Shown: positions 22,331 to 35,060, counted from the stretch's first letter. The stretch: 60,000 nucleotides of DNA from Diphasiastrum complanatum (GCA_029204225.1 CM055093.1:27007566-27067565); one strand, 5' to 3'. Program-made: numbers and translations. The notes: generated by a model not told the origin, from the sequence alone.

Positions 22331-22987
22331 TTTAACAACACTCCATTTGTCGATCCCTCAAATTGTTCCAATTTTTCATTCCATTAAGTTTTTGACTTAG
22401 TTGTTGGCAAATCTATAAATAGGTCGGCATTAGTACCATTCCTTCTAGACCTACATTATCGTCGGCCATCATTAATTAACTGAAATAAAAAATTAGCTTA
22501 AATCAATCATTCAAAATCTTCAACCGAAAGTGAAAAAATGATGGACCTTATTACTGGTTAACTACATCTCAACAAGGTCTTTCACATTTTTAAGCTAATT
22601 CTGTTCAATCAATAAATGATAGATTTTGAATAATTATTAACTTTGACAAGACTTTCAAAAATTTATATATTTGAGATTTTTAAACTCCGACCAAAACTAT
22701 GAAAATCAATTACTAGTACTGATTTGTCAGTTTTACAGTTGAGATCACATTTTGAACTGACTCTGAAATGTCCGGCATGCATCAAACATGATGTCATGCA
22801 ATGATTTATCCAAAAGTGTTTTTTTTTATAATGTAAATCGCTCAACAACTGGGAAATCATCTTTTCGACTAGCTTTTATGAAAATTGTATTCATGCATGA
22901 AATTTCTTCGATCATAATTAGAACATTACATAAATTTTGCACATTTAGCACTAAAAGCTACCATAACTTTTGCTATAGGACACCAAA
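22331..22987. other. No gene seen
   Basis: AT-rich, with unrelated short open frames on both strands. It separates the minus-strand gag from the plus-strand copia remnant. Confidence 0.45.
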
Positions 22988-23029
22988 TTGGTCACTATAA
23001 AGAACAATATAGAGGGAGAGTGGATTAGC

Positions 23030-26000
23030 AAAATGATTGTCATGTCACCCTACCACCTGAACTTCACATGTGTGAGCATCGACTCAAGAGCAACCTCACA
23101 CATTACCTGCAACAAGAAAATACTGATCAACTACAGAGAACTTGATAACAATAGAGCAGTGATTCTAGGAAACAGGAGCAACTCGATGTGAAAGGCATCG
23201 GGACTCTACAGCTACAAACACTGTCATGACAAGCTGAGTTGCCAGGAGCACTCTATGTACCCTCACTGAGAAGAGACCTGCTGTCAGTCTCGAAGATGGA
23301 AGATCTCGGAATTCGAGTCTTGTTTGATGGCAATACATGCTAGATGATCGAGCAAAGTTCAAATAAGCTACTGACTATAGGATCCAGAGAAGGTAACCTA
23401 TATCAAGCCAAGATTATCAGTAGTTCTAATAGCATATTGAATGCATCAGAAAATGAAGATCAACTTTGGCACAGAAGAATGTATCATCTGAACATGAGAA
23501 ACCTTTACGAGATGAGCAAAAAAGACATTGTAACGGGTCTGAAGATATCCAGACCAGACACTGACTTCTATGAAGCCTGCCAAATGGGCAAACAACATCG
23601 AAGTCCATTTATACGTGAAGGAAAGAGAGCCAAGGAGGTCCTTGAGCTTGTCCATTCAGACGTCTATGGTCCAATGAAAGTCGATTCGCTCTCGGGATCA
23701 AGGTACTGTGAAGAATTGAAAAATATTATCTATGTTAGATATAGGGGTCTTATGTTTTTTACATCAAGCATCTAGGTGTAGGATGTTGATAGGAATAAAT
23801 TTGGCATAGATGGCAAATTATGCATTTCCACTTGTAATGCGACTATTGAGCCAAAATAGAGTAAGAGGCTAAACACTTGCTGATTAGAGTGTAGACAAGT
23901 GTAAAGTTTTTGTTTGATGAATTCCAAGAGGTCCAATAGGATATAGAGGTGGAACCTTGTGAGGTCCAATAGGAAATTGAGGTGTGCTTGAATATAGTCC
24001 AATAGAATTAAGAGGTGCATAGATCAATGATCCAATAGGATCAAGAGGTGACAAAATGTGGTCCAATCATAGTTAAGCATAGTGGTAGCTCGTGGACCTA
24101 CTAGTATCATTGTACTCCTCATTTTGAAATTAATTGATTTGGTGATTTCATGGATTTTGTGAGTTATTGGATTTCTAGCTTTCTCTCTCTACCCGAGAGC
24201 TCTTGATGCATTTTCTCTCTCTACTCGAGGAGAGCAGCTTGTTTTTACTTAGATTATTTTTTGAATACTTCCCACACGTGTGAGTGAGAGTTGGAAGTGA
24301 TTGAATGCATGTAGTAGTGTGTTTTTGCCATAGGATACAAGATTGATCTTGAATCTCAATCTAGTCTTGATCTTGGTGCATCTACACACCTTAGGAGATC
24401 ACAAGTACATGTAGTGGACAGTCCACACGTGTGAAAATCAATAGGTACTTCTTGACGTTCATTGATGACTACATCTAGATGACAACAATCTATTATTTAA
24501 AGAAGAAATCTAAAGTGTTTGACTCTTTCGAGAAGTTCGTGGCATTCGTAGAGAGACACACCTCGAAGAAAGTGCAGACCATCAGATCTGACAATGAACG
24601 TGAGTACAAGAGCAAGGAGTTTTCAAACTTTTGCCAAGAACAAGGCATAAAGCATCAATTCACTCCTGCCTACACACCCGAGTATAATAGTATCGCAGAA
24701 AGGAGAAACAAGACACTAGTCAAAGGAGCGAGATGCATGATGGCATAGGAGCAGCAAAAAGCTGAAGATCAACCTGACGAAAAAGAAACAATCGAGCACT
24801 GACAAATGGTAGACAATCAACAAGACAAAGAAGGCCTCCAGAATGATACACTGACAATCTTCAATGGAGCAAAGATACAGAGTTCAAATTTAGCAGCTTC
24901 ACTGAAGAACCAAATACATATCAAGAAGCTATCCAGAGTCTAGAAGGAGAATTCTGGAAGCAGACAATGCCAGAAGAGATCAAGTTAATGAGGTCCAATG
25001 GGGCGTGGACACTGGAGCCACTTCCCAAAGACAAAAAGATCATCAACTACAAATGGGTATACAAAAGAAAGATAAAATCAAATGGCACTGTTAGACGCTT
25101 CAAGGCCAGACTTGTGGCCAAGGGCTACATGCAAAGGTACGACATCGACTATTTAGATACATACTCACCAATGGTTAAAATGGTAAGTATTTGATTGCTC
25201 CTCGCATACGCAACGCAATACAATTGGAAAATACACCAGATTGATGTGAAGACAACCTTCCACGGAGATCCAGAGGAAGAAATCTTCATGAAACAGTCTG
25301 AAGAATTCGAAGATCCTAACAATCGACAATATGTGTGTCAGTTACAACAATGTATTTATGGTCTGGAGCAGACATCACGAGCTTGGTTCAAGAAGCTCAA
25401 CAATCTTCTGAAGTCTCTAGGCTTCATTCCTACTCAACCAGACTGCAATGTATATATAAAAAGAGTGAGAAGAAGTTTTGTAATTCTGACTATTTTTGTG
25501 GATGACTCCCTGATAATAGGAAATTCTTTGATACTAATTAAGAAAACGAAGAGTAAGATATCTGTAAGTTATGAAATCACGGATCTGGGTGAAGCAACTA
25601 AGTGCCTTGGGCTGGAGATTTGAAGAGATCGAGTAAAAGGAGTCTTGCATTTGAGTCAATCTGAATACGCCGAAAAGGTGCTGAAGCAGTACCAAATGAT
25701 GGACTACAAAGAAAAAGCCACACCAATGATAGCTGGAGCCAAACTGACAAAGCAGGATTGCCCAAACACAGATGAAGAGAGACAAAGGATGGAAGGCATT
25801 CCATACTAGAACCTAATCGGTAGTTTGATGTACCTCACAATCTGTACCAGACCCGAATTGGCCTTCTCTGTCTATGCATTGAGCCAAGTCTCCTCAAATT
25901 CTAGCATGGTGCATTGGTAAATGGCGAAACAAATTCTGCAATATCCGAAGGGCACCCAAAATGTGAGATTGACCTACAAAGCAGGCAAAGAAGAAAAACT

Positions 26001-26118
26001 GTTCAAGCTACAACACTATAGTGATGCAAGCTGGGCAAGCTATAAAAATGACAGCAAATCTAACAGGAGGGTGTTTGGCCTAGAAGAAACTCGAGCTATA
26101 TGGGTTTCTCAAGTCTAG
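23030..26118 (+). pseudogene. Ty1/copia gag-pol remnant, split by a younger insertion
   Basis: In order: a protease active site (SIDSRATSHITCNKK, with the usual DSG changed to DSR), the pre-integrase domain (DQLWHRRMYHLNMRNL), the start of the integrase core (VLELVHSDVYGPM), a 0.74 kb insertion (23707-24442), the rest of the core (TIRSDNEREYKSKEF, TPEYNSIAERRN), a deletion after 24748, reverse transcriptase ([34 protein letters not shown]) and a truncated RNase H (YSDASWASYKNDSKSNRR). The RT frame runs on for over 1 kb, broken only by single stops at 25192, 25621, 25808 and 25918. No LTR pair was identified. Remaining order is canonical copia (integrase before RT). Confidence 0.85.
23707..24442 (+). 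mobile_element. Probable solo LTR (about 736 bp) inserted in copia integrase
   Basis: The flanking copia reading frame is continuous if this segment is skipped, and AGGTAC occurs on both sides (23701-23706 and 24443-24448), a 5-6 bp target duplication. The insert begins TGTGAAG and has LTR-like features: about five tandem copies of a GTCCAATAGGAT-type unit (23930-24080), a CT-rich stretch with 'CTACCCGAGAG' motifs (24180-24235) and a palindromic CACACGTGTG twice. Similar motifs occur at 26.4 and 43.2-43.5 kb. No coding region is present. Confidence 0.65.
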
Positions 26119-26705
26119 ATGGTAGTATACAACTTGCATATAGATTATAGACTTAGAAATGTCATTAATATGCTTGTAGAAACTCGTGGCATATCACATG
26201 CAATGGTTGTAAGTGATCCACAGTGACATGCAAGGCATGCACAAAGTGAAATGGACACATGCATGATGATTTGTACAATTCTAGTTAGAAAAATGAGACT
26301 TGGTAAAAGTAGGTAGAAATGCATGCATGAGATGTGACAAATGTTACTAATACTCTAGTGTTGACATTCTCATAATCTTTGATGAAGAACCAAGCTTTGA
26401 AGCTATTCCATGCTATTTTGGATCTACACTATCATTTGCTTGAATATTGCTCTCTCTTTCTCTCTCTCTAACTCGAGTTGAGGCTTGTGCTCATGCATTG
26501 AATTCTTGTACATTTTTTCTCTTGTATATCAAAGCTATCATTCTTTGATTCTTAGCATGCTAGATGGTGATTAGGCCATTAAATTCTATACTAGATCTTG
26601 ATATTCAATCTAGAATCAGTTTGTGTGCTAATCATAAAGCTTAATAAGTTCATTCACATTTGAGGATCATTCCCCACACATGTGAACTTGTTGGAAATTT
26701 TGTCA
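26119..26705 (+). repeat. LTR-like region at the 5' side of a second copia element
   Basis: The region ends ...AATTTTGTCA directly before a primer-site sequence. It carries the CT-rich 'CTCTCTAACTCGAG' stretch (about 26450-26480) and the near-palindrome CACACATGTGAA (26675-26686) also seen in the other copia LTRs here. The left boundary could not be fixed. Confidence 0.5.
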
Positions 26706-26717
26706 TGGTATCAGACC
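26706..26717 (+). promoter_or_regulatory. Primer binding site (initiator tRNA-Met type)
   Basis: TGGTATCAGACC immediately follows the LTR-like end. The common plant copia site is TGGTATCAGAGC, complementary to the 3' end of initiator tRNA-Met; one base differs. Confidence 0.7.
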
Positions 26718-27472
26718 CAAATTAAGCTTTGCATGCTATTATCTCTGATTGTTCAAGAATTTGTGAGCTAATTCAAGCAAAAAAACAGTTAATGACTTTT
26801 CTTTACCTTTCTTTGAAAAGTATTTGGATCAAAGAGGATAGAGACCAAATTTTCAGATCAAAACTGACATTGTACGGAATTTTGAAACTCCGCACGTGTT
26901 AAAATCGGGGATTTTCAGTCCCCTTTAATTCCTTGCTATTTGGTCCAAAGATATTGAGTTATAGCTTGATGGAAAGTTATGAAAAGTACTTTCCATAGCA
27001 ATTGATCCCAAATCAATCTAATGTGTCTATCAAGAGTTATACGCTCTTAAAGAGGGTAGGGAGAGGTCCAAAATCCGAGTGACCACTTTTTGATTTGATT
27101 TAATCTTGCTTGATTCTTAATCCATTGTTTTGAGTATCCAACACAAGAAATTGAAGATCAAGAAAAAGTTTGATGTTATTAAACACCTTTGAGCCTTCTG
27201 TGAATCATTAGTGTTTTCTTTTAGAGCATCTAACACGTGCCAAAAGTATAATTCAAACTTGTCTAAGTGCCTCAATCCATTTTGAGAGACTGATCTATAT
27301 TATCTTGTTTTGTGGAATATTTGAGATCTATCTCAAATATAGTTGCAATTTTTTCACATAGGAAGGTAGTACACCCTTGAAATACCTATAGTGAAAGAGA
27401 GTAGCAACATCAAGTCTAATTGGAACAAGCTCAAACATATAATTGTCCAATAACAAGAAGTCTTCACAATAT

Positions 27473-28700
27473 GGCATTTGTGGGAGGATATCTCCTAGAA
27501 GCAAGTGAAATATTAAGTACCTCTAATTACTGAATATGGAAGGTAAGAATAGAGTCTATTCTTATACTCCAGGATGTTATGGACATAGTACTTGGTATTG
27601 AGGAGGAGCCTCAAGCACAGCTTGAAATACCAAAGTATAAGAAGAGAGCTAGAATTGCTCTACACTTTATTAAAATGAATGTCTCTAATGAGATTCTAAG
27701 AGAAATAGGATCTTGTACCATTGCCAAAGATGCTTGGGATGCACTTAAGTCCATCGATGAAGCTAAGAACACTTCTAGAATACTCACCCTTAGAAATCAG
27801 ATTTTCCAAAGTTTTCAAAGAAGTGAGGAGAGTGCATCAAATTATGTTCTGAGAGTAAAAGATCTTCATAGGGAGCTTGCTTGTGTTGGTGTGACTATCA
27901 ATTAAGATGAGCTAGTACAAGTCATTTTAAATGGCTTAAAAGAAGATTATGATAATCTTGTTCAATCCTTTGCCATTATTTGGAAACTCTTCAAGGAATT
28001 TTCATCCTTTGGAACTAATTCACTCGGATGTTCATTTTATTTCCTCTACAAGTATTGGTGGTGCAACTTGTTTTTCACCTTCATTGATGATTTTACAAGA
28101 TATACTTGGTTGTATCTACTTTCTTCAAAAGCTATGGTATTTGATCACTTCCTAGTCTTCAAAGCTTATGCTGAAAAATAATTTTCTTTCAAAGTTAAAG
28201 CTTTAAGATGTGATGGAGGAGGTGAATACATCTCCAACAAGTTATATGATTATTGTGAGGGTGAAGAGATTAAGAGAGAGTTTTCTTGTGCTTATTCTCC
28301 ATCTGAAAATGGAGTTTCTGAAAGAAAAAATTGATCTCTATGTGAATGTGCTTAAGCAATTCGAGTTGAAGTTTCTTTGCCTATTGAATATTGGAGAGAG
28401 GCAATTAATTAAGTGAAGATCTTTCTATAGTTGACTATTCTAACTCAGATTTTGCAAGTGATAAAGCAGATTGGAAATCTACAAGTGCATATGTCATATA
28501 TCTTGGAGGAAACTTGATATCTTGGCTTTCCAAAAAGCAAGATACTATATCACTCTCATCCTGTGAGCTTGTTTCTCAAGAGAGAAAAATCGAGCATTCA
28601 AATCTCAAATCCATGGATGTTGGCTTTGATGCTAATTTCAAGAATGTCATTTAAAGTGTTTATGAAAGTGTCCCTAATGTTATTGGTGTCAAGGATCTTG
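27473..28700 (+). pseudogene. Ty1/copia remnant: gag, integrase core and RNase H joined by deletions
   Basis: It starts ATGGCATTTGTGGGAGG. The gag part (IWKVRIESILILQDVMDIV, then FIKMNVSNEILREI, RILTLRNQIFQSFQRS) is the UBN2-type copia Gag and is a relative of the young element's Gag at 37.4 kb. After about 27970 the sequence jumps to the integrase core (FTFIDDFTRYTWLYLL, LRCDGGGEYISNKLYDY, SPSENGVSERKN), then near 28420 to RNase H (YSNSDFASDKADWKSTSAY, ISWLSKKQDTISLSS). Protease and reverse transcriptase are missing and several stops occur. The result is about a quarter of the original coding length. Confidence 0.85.
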
Positions 28701-28765
28701 CAAGGCTCAAGGAGGATTGAAGTGAATATTCAGAAGGTGTAGAGCATCAATCTCTACAACCAAGC

Positions 28766-29231
28766 TGTTATGTACCATAAAGGTACGCCCTTCAGTGACG
28801 GACTCACAAGAGGCATGATGCAGATTTGGCATTATCGACATGTTTTGGTGCCACACATCGCCATCCTAGGTGGTCACGTGTCACCGGTAGGACCATGCTT
28901 GATGGGACCCACTATGCTATGCCTATGTACTGGTGGGGCTTCCCTTTGCCATTCAGTCAGTCTACCCGGGAGTTGGTGGATGGAGAGCACGTGCATTAGC
29001 TAGGATGTATCTCCAAGCCAGGAGATGTGTGCTAGGGAGAGCCAAGGGCGATGGCTGGTGCTATGGGACGCCAGTTACCATAGGAGGATTGATCAAGCAT
29101 GTGATGTCGATAGCTCCAATGCATGGGGGTGGATCGGTTGTGACCCTATGGATGGGTGGATACGGTGCATCATCACTATTATGGGGTGTGTCAGTCTTCA
29201 AGGCAATCGCAGATCTAAGGGAGTTGTAACA
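28766..29231 (+). repeat. 5' LTR of a Ty3/gypsy element, 466 bp
   Basis: It begins TGTTATGTACCATAAAGG and ends GAGTTGTAACA (TGTTA...TAACA termini). A primer site follows. The first 50 bases recur at 35094 (TGTTATGTACCATAACGG), right after a purine-rich tract, which marks the start of the 3' LTR. It is noticeably more GC-rich than its surroundings. Confidence 0.8.
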
Positions 29232-29233
29232 CT

Positions 29234-29245
29234 CGGTATTAGAGC
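29234..29245 (+). promoter_or_regulatory. Primer binding site of the gypsy element
   Basis: CGGTATTAGAGC lies two bases after the LTR end. It differs at two positions from TGGTATCAGAGC, the initiator tRNA-Met type site; both differences are C/T transitions. Confidence 0.7.
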
Positions 29246-29612
29246 AGCGGATTTTCTTTGATAGGTGCACACGTTGCCCTTTATGCTTTAGCGGATTGGT
29301 ATTCTTTTAAAAAATATGGAATGTCGCTGTTTGGTTTTTATAACCTTTGTACAAGTTAATTGTTGAGAAGGTTGGTTTGTGGATGAAAGCTTGGTTTCTT
29401 TTAATTTTGCACTTGTCCTTTTTGCATGGAGGAAGGGGAGAAGCTTTGGAGAGGGGGCCATCACCCCATTTTTCCAAGTTGTTTTTGAGTGCTCTATAAG
29501 CTCAAGTTTGTTTATTTTCTTGGGCTTTTGTGCTACAGTTGTTAGTTTTTAACGGTTTGGACACCGTTGCTCTCCGTTTTTCCTCTAGTTTTTTCCTATA
29601 TTTTCCCCTTGC

Positions 29613-32600
29613 CATGGAAACTCCTATGGATGTTACCCAAGCTCCAAGTCCTACGAGGACTGATATGGAGGAAATGGTGCATGCAATAAATCTATTGCAG
29701 CAACAGGTTGTCAACATTTAAGCATGAATGGGCGAAGATCAAGTTGAGAGCTATGTCCAATCTCGGTGTGGTAGCCTAGTCATTATAGATTTTCACAAAA
29801 TCAGTGAATTAAGTAGTATAAAAGGTTTTATTGTTCCCCAAGAGAGAGAGAAATCTCCTCTTTCAAATCGATAAGTGTACAAGGGTGATGGACAGATGGT
29901 GAATTTAATATTTAAGGCATAATACTACAATGACAAATTTGGTTATCCAAAGGTATTGAGTAAATTGGCTTCTAGAAACACCATTGATGAAACGATTTGG
30001 TCAACATTAGAAGGTATAGAAGGGTACGTTATCTTCCAGGCTCTTGGACAACAGTAAGCAAATTAATTTGACAACAACAAGCAAAAGATCCTTCACACAG
30101 AATCTTTTCGGCTTTTGATTCCTCTTAACAAGCACAAGGAATTAGTTCTTATCACAGCAAGCAAACAAAGCAGAATATCAAATAAGTTCTTAATTTAAAC
30201 ACATAGCTCATTCAGAATTAAAAGAGGTTTGATTAGAGTTAAGTTCAAGGCTTCGGCTAATTCCTTGCACACATTAGTTAGAATTTTCACTTTCGAATGT
30301 CGTTTGTAAATCCAAGTTAGAAAATTTGGAATTCAGTACAAGTGAAGAGTGAATGTCACAAACAAATGCTATCAAAATCGGTTACAGAATAACTCAAAGT
30401 GTGTTCGCTTAATCGATAAGAAGTGCAACTGTAACAGATAACAGAGAAAATGAATGCACAAGCTATGAAACTGGCTCTCTTCTCTCTATTGATAGCTAAT
30501 CTTTGCGTAAGTACAATGGCTCTGAGTGTCACCCTTATGGGAACGAACACCAACCTAAGCATCAATCACCAACCATTAAGGTGTCGGTTGGGATCCACTA
30601 ATGTGTCGCTTTAGAACGTCGCACAAAATGTCGCAAATTCTTGATTACAATGAATTCACAAAATGCAAATAGGTCTTCACATGAATTTAGGCACTATAGC
30701 ATATTTTCATGTACAAAAATTAAAATTTTTACAATATAAAACATTAAATTTGGATAATGTGGGATCATAGGCCTCCACACTCGGTAGACACTCCTCAACA
30801 TTGTGTTTACCTTGGAGTTTTTCACTAGGGAGAAAAAGGATAGATACCAAGACATGGTCTTGGTCTTGGCTTGATTGGTGGACATCTCATTTTTCCATGC
30901 ACGATCTGCCAGACAGCTCCCGATTGCGATTGCCATTATGTTTTTACATGAAAAAGCGTATTCATGGTGGCATGATCTTAAAGAGCATTCTATAGTCCTA
31001 ACTACTTGGGATGATTATCAGGTAGCCTTTAAGACTGTCTTTATGCTAGTCCTCAATGATTTGGAATATTATCGTCGATTAGCTACGTTGCAAAATGGGA
31101 ACAAAACCTTTGGATGTCTATTTGCAAGACTTCCAAGAAGTTGCTTCGCGATTTATTAACCGCATCGACAGAGTTTCCCTGAAGCTGCATTTCATTTTGG
31201 GCTTGCCCAAAGAGTACCAGTTGGAAGTCGACCGCAATCAGCCACAATCTCTTGAGGATGCCATGCGTTTCGTTCGAATTTTCGATGATATGCATACAGT
31301 AACCTGCAAATAACAGCATAAGCCTGAATCTAAGGACAACTCTTTGGGCCCTTCCTTTAAAAAAGACAAAGAGAGAGTTGTTGACGAAGCTTCTCCTTCG
31401 GAAAAGAAAAAGAAGCGCGCTCGATTGGAGAGAGCTGACTTTGACAAGGCCAAAAGCGACGAGTTGTGTTTCTCTTGCATGGAGAAGGGGCACATTTGGA
31501 AGGACTTCTCGAAGAAATCAAAGAAGGGAGGTCGCTCTTTCAAGGCTCCTGGTAATTCTTCTATTTCTTGTATTGATGTATCCTTTTTATGAATAAAGCT
31601 GTATGTAGTAATTGGTGTTTGGACCTCACGACCTCATCCGTATGAGTGGGTTTGTAGGCAACCAACCCATGAGTATTTTGTTTGACAATGGTTCTACTCA
31701 CAATTTTATTAATGCTAAGTTGGTGCAAAAGCTGCAGTTGGAAATTGCACCAATTGACCACAGATACATAGTTAGAATGGCAGCTGGTGGAGAGCAGCAA
31801 GTCTGGGACTAGTTTATTCCCCATGTGCTGTTGAAGATTCAAAACTATGTAGATAGCTTGTCTTTTCATATTATGAATCTTGATAAGGTAGACTTAATCC
31901 TAGGCAAGGATTGGTATTATACTAGGAATGAGTTGATAGTATCATCTTTCTTGCATAACGGCTCTATGGTATATCTTAAAGGCAATGAGCCTAACCTACC
32001 TTTTGTAACTACTCATGAGGCTAATCAATGTTTATGGGATTTTGAGTATCACTCATATTTATGTTATTTGAAAGATGAATCTTACATGGATGCTTTTGTT
32101 ACTCATAATTTCAATGTTGATGTATCTTCTTTCCCTAAAGCATTGTCTTTTCCTAATGTTAATTCAGAATTAACGCCTAAGGGCAAAATCTTTAAAAGAC
32201 TTAGGGAGGAATATAGTGATATATCCCCTGAGCAGTTGTCTGCGGGTCTTCTCCCCTCTCGAGGGGTAGACAGACCATCACATAGATCTCCTTCCCAACA
32301 GCTCTCTTGTATCATTTTTTTCCTATAGGATGAGTCGCAAGGAAGAAGATGAGGTTGCTAGGCAACATGAGGAGTTATTACGTAAGCGCCATACTAGACC
32401 CAATAAGTCCCCTTGGGGAGCTTCTATTTTGTTAATCGACAAGAAAGACATTGGTATTCATCTGTGTGTTGATTACAAGAAGCTTAATAAAATGACTATA
32501 AAGAACCGTTATCCCTTACCTCCGATGGACGACTTAATGGGCCGATTGAATTGTGCTAAGTATTTCACCAAATTGGACCTTAGGTCGGGGTACCATCAAA

Positions 32601-34310
32601 TTAGAATCCTAGAGGGGAATGTTTCCAAAATTGGTTTTCGTTCTAGGTATGGTCATTACAAATTTTTAGTTTTACCCTTTGGTCTAACTAATGCCCCAGC
32701 AACCTTCCAACATATGATGAATGATATTCTTTGTCCTAGGGAAGTTTCTCGTGGTATTCTTGGATGACATTTTGATTTATAGTAGGAATTTTGGGGAGTA
32801 TGAGGCACATTTGTGTACGGTCTTAAATATTCTAAGGCAGACAAAACTTTATGCTAAGGGGAGTCTAAGTGTGATTTCTTTCAAACAAGACTCAAATATT
32901 TGGGACATATTGTCTCTGATCGAGGTCTTGAGATTGATTACGATAAGGTCCAAAAAGTTCGTGATTGGCCTATTCTGAAAACCATTAGGAAAGTTAAATC
33001 CTTTTTGGGCTTTACAAATGTTTTTCATAAATTCATTAAAGAGTATTTCTTAATTGCATTGCCTCTAACGGATTTTCTTAAGGGAGTAAAGAAAGCCAAA
33101 AGAAAAACTAAAAAGGATAATAAGAAGAAAGCCGGAAGGCATTCAAAAATCAGTCTACTTGTTATATGGACCGACGAACTTAATCAAAGCTTTGAAGCTT
33201 TGAAGATGCTAGTGTCTACAGCCCCTATCTTACACATAGTGGACCCTAGGAAAACTTTCTTCGTGGAAACAGATGCTAGTGACTATGCGGTGGGTACAGT
33301 CCTTTACTAGGATGGTAGACCTTTGGCTTTCGAAAGCAAGAAGTTGGACCTAGCTCAAAGTAGATATTCTGCTTATGAGAAGAAACTTTTTGCTGTCATC
33401 CACGCGTTAAAAAGATTTGGAGACATTATTTGTATGGGTCTAAATTCATGGTTATGATGGATCACGAGTCTCTTAAGCATATCTGTGATGCCTCATACCT
33501 TAGGGGTCGTAAGGCCCATTGGTTGGAACTCATTCAAGAGCTCAAATTCGACATTAAGTATCATTGTGGTGCGTCGAAGTGTGTCATTGAATCTTTGAGC
33601 CAGATTGAAGAGGTTAATCAGTTATGCTTTGCTGAGTTGTATCTTTCTCTACGAGACCTTTGTCGAACCGATGAGTTTTTCAGTCGTATTTGGCAAGAAG
33701 TCCAAGCAGAAAGCTCTATAGTGAGAAATAATCATGGAAAGCAGGATTCCAAGAAGTCTCGCGAAGAGAAGATACTTGATTATTATTTCATAAGGAATGG
33801 TTTACTTTTTTGTAGAGAAAAAGTTTGTGTGTCAGATATTGCGAACATTACGGCCCAAATCCTGCATGAGTGCCACAATAGCCGTAGTGCGGGACACCCT
33901 AGTATATAGAGAGGACACTTGACCTTGTTAAGAGAGAATTTTATTGGCCAAAAATGAAAGGTCGTGTCGAGACTTATGTTCATAGGTGTGAACAATGCCA
34001 AGTTAATAAAGCGAGAAGACTCATAGCAGCTGGTTGTTACATCCATTGGAAATTCCCAACAAGAAGTGGAAAAGCATTTCCATGGATTTTGTGGTCGGAC
34101 TTAGAAAGGGTCACGATGCCATTTGGGTAGTAGTTGACATGCTTACCAAAATGGCACAATTTATTCCAACAAAAACTATTGTCAAAGCTTATGAACTTGC
34201 TCAACTCTTCATTGAAAAGTTGTTCAGGTTATATGGTTTGCCGAATGATATTGTTAGTGATCATGATTCCAAGTTCACTGGCAACTTTTGGTAGACAGCC
34301 TTTGAAAGAC
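29613..34310 (+). pseudogene. Ty3/gypsy gag-pol remnant (chromodomain type)
   Basis: Gag starts METPMDVTQAPSPTRTDMEE, is split by a 1.08 kb insertion (29719-30794) and resumes to the zinc-knuckle-like CFSCMEKGHIWKDF (last Cys lost). Protease follows: SILFDNGSTHNFINAKL (DTGS changed to DNGS). Then reverse transcriptase (LCVDYKKLNKMTIKNRYPLP, FTKLDLRSGYHQIRI, VVFLDDILIYS), RNase H (FVETDASDYAVGTVLY), and integrase with an HHCC-like zinc finger region (33.8-34.0 kb) and core (SMDFVVGLRKGHDAIW, IVSDHDSKFTG). There are frame changes near 31090, 32270, 32745 and 33310-33430, with single stops near 31810, 33907 and 34292. Domain order is canonical for Ty3/gypsy. The element is dead. Confidence 0.88.
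29719..30794. mobile_element. 1.08 kb insertion in gypsy gag with 8-bp target duplication
   Basis: TCAACATT occurs at 29711-29718 and again at 30795-30802. Skipping the segment plus one copy restores the gag frame exactly (...QQQVVNI then VFTLEFF). An 8-bp duplication is typical of hAT transposons, but the ends (TAAGCATGAA... and ...AGACACTCC) do not form an obvious terminal inverted repeat. No coding region is seen; the short minus-strand frame 30565-30356 has no known motif. Confidence 0.65.
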
Positions 34311-35060
34311 CGGAAACCACCTTAAGTCTACGAATCACCCATAAATCGATGGTCAGATCGAACATGTCAACTAGTCGATGGAGGATAATCTTTGCACATA
34401 TGTTTCTAGGCGACAATTTGATTGGGAAAAATACCTCCAAATGGTTGAGTTCACATACAATAGTATGAAACATTCTACCACTGGTTTTAGTCCTTTCATG
34501 CTCTTGTACGGCTTTCAGTCTCATGCCTCTAATGTCTCAAGGTACAAGCTATAGCGGATTTCTTGCATGATATGCATGAAATGTTGTAGGTGGCTAGGGA
34601 AATTATTAGATCAGCTCAGGATCGAGAGCCCAATTCTATGCTAACTGAAGCCACTCTCCTCAAGAATTTGAGATCAGTGATTGGGTGTACCTTAGAATCC
34701 CAAAGGACTCTAAGACACTTCAAACGGAGAAATGTCCAAATTTATCTCCATGTTATAGTGGTCATTTCAAGATTGGTAAGGCTGTGTATCGACTACAACT
34801 CCCAGTTGGAACTAGGGTTCATCTTGTATTCCATATTATTTGTTTAAAGGAACGACTTAGTAGAAAGGATAACCTGATTCCAACAGATGATCTAGTGTTG
34901 TTGGAAGATTTGACTGCTTTTACAAGATCATGGATACCCGATGTCATCAACTGAGAAATCGTTTGATTTTTGAACATCTGATTCGTTGGAAAGGTAAGTT
35001 AGATGATGAGGACTCTTGGGAGAAGGAAGACGATCTGAGACTTAGGTTCCCTGGTTTTCT
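34311..35060 (+). pseudogene. Gypsy integrase C-terminus and degenerate chromodomain
   Basis: Frames alternate. Readable blocks are the polymerase C-terminal linker around 34430-34560 (FTYNSMKHSTTGFSPFML-like), a GPF-type segment near 34740-34840 and, at about 34945-35067, LIFEHLIRWKGKLDDEDSW followed by EKEDDLRLRFPGF. The last block matches the W-K-G ... SWE ... DL pattern of chromodomains that end chromovirus integrases and guide insertion into heterochromatin. The stop TAG lies at 35065-35067. Confidence 0.7.

Noticed and set aside
23772-24066. Pro/Leu/Ile-rich minus-strand frames as a repeat protein
   Set aside because: They are translations of the tandem GTCCAAT units of the LTR read backwards.
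29061-29270. Overlapping frames at 28770-29270 as small genes
   Set aside because: They lie within the 466-bp gypsy LTR and its primer site and have no independent support.
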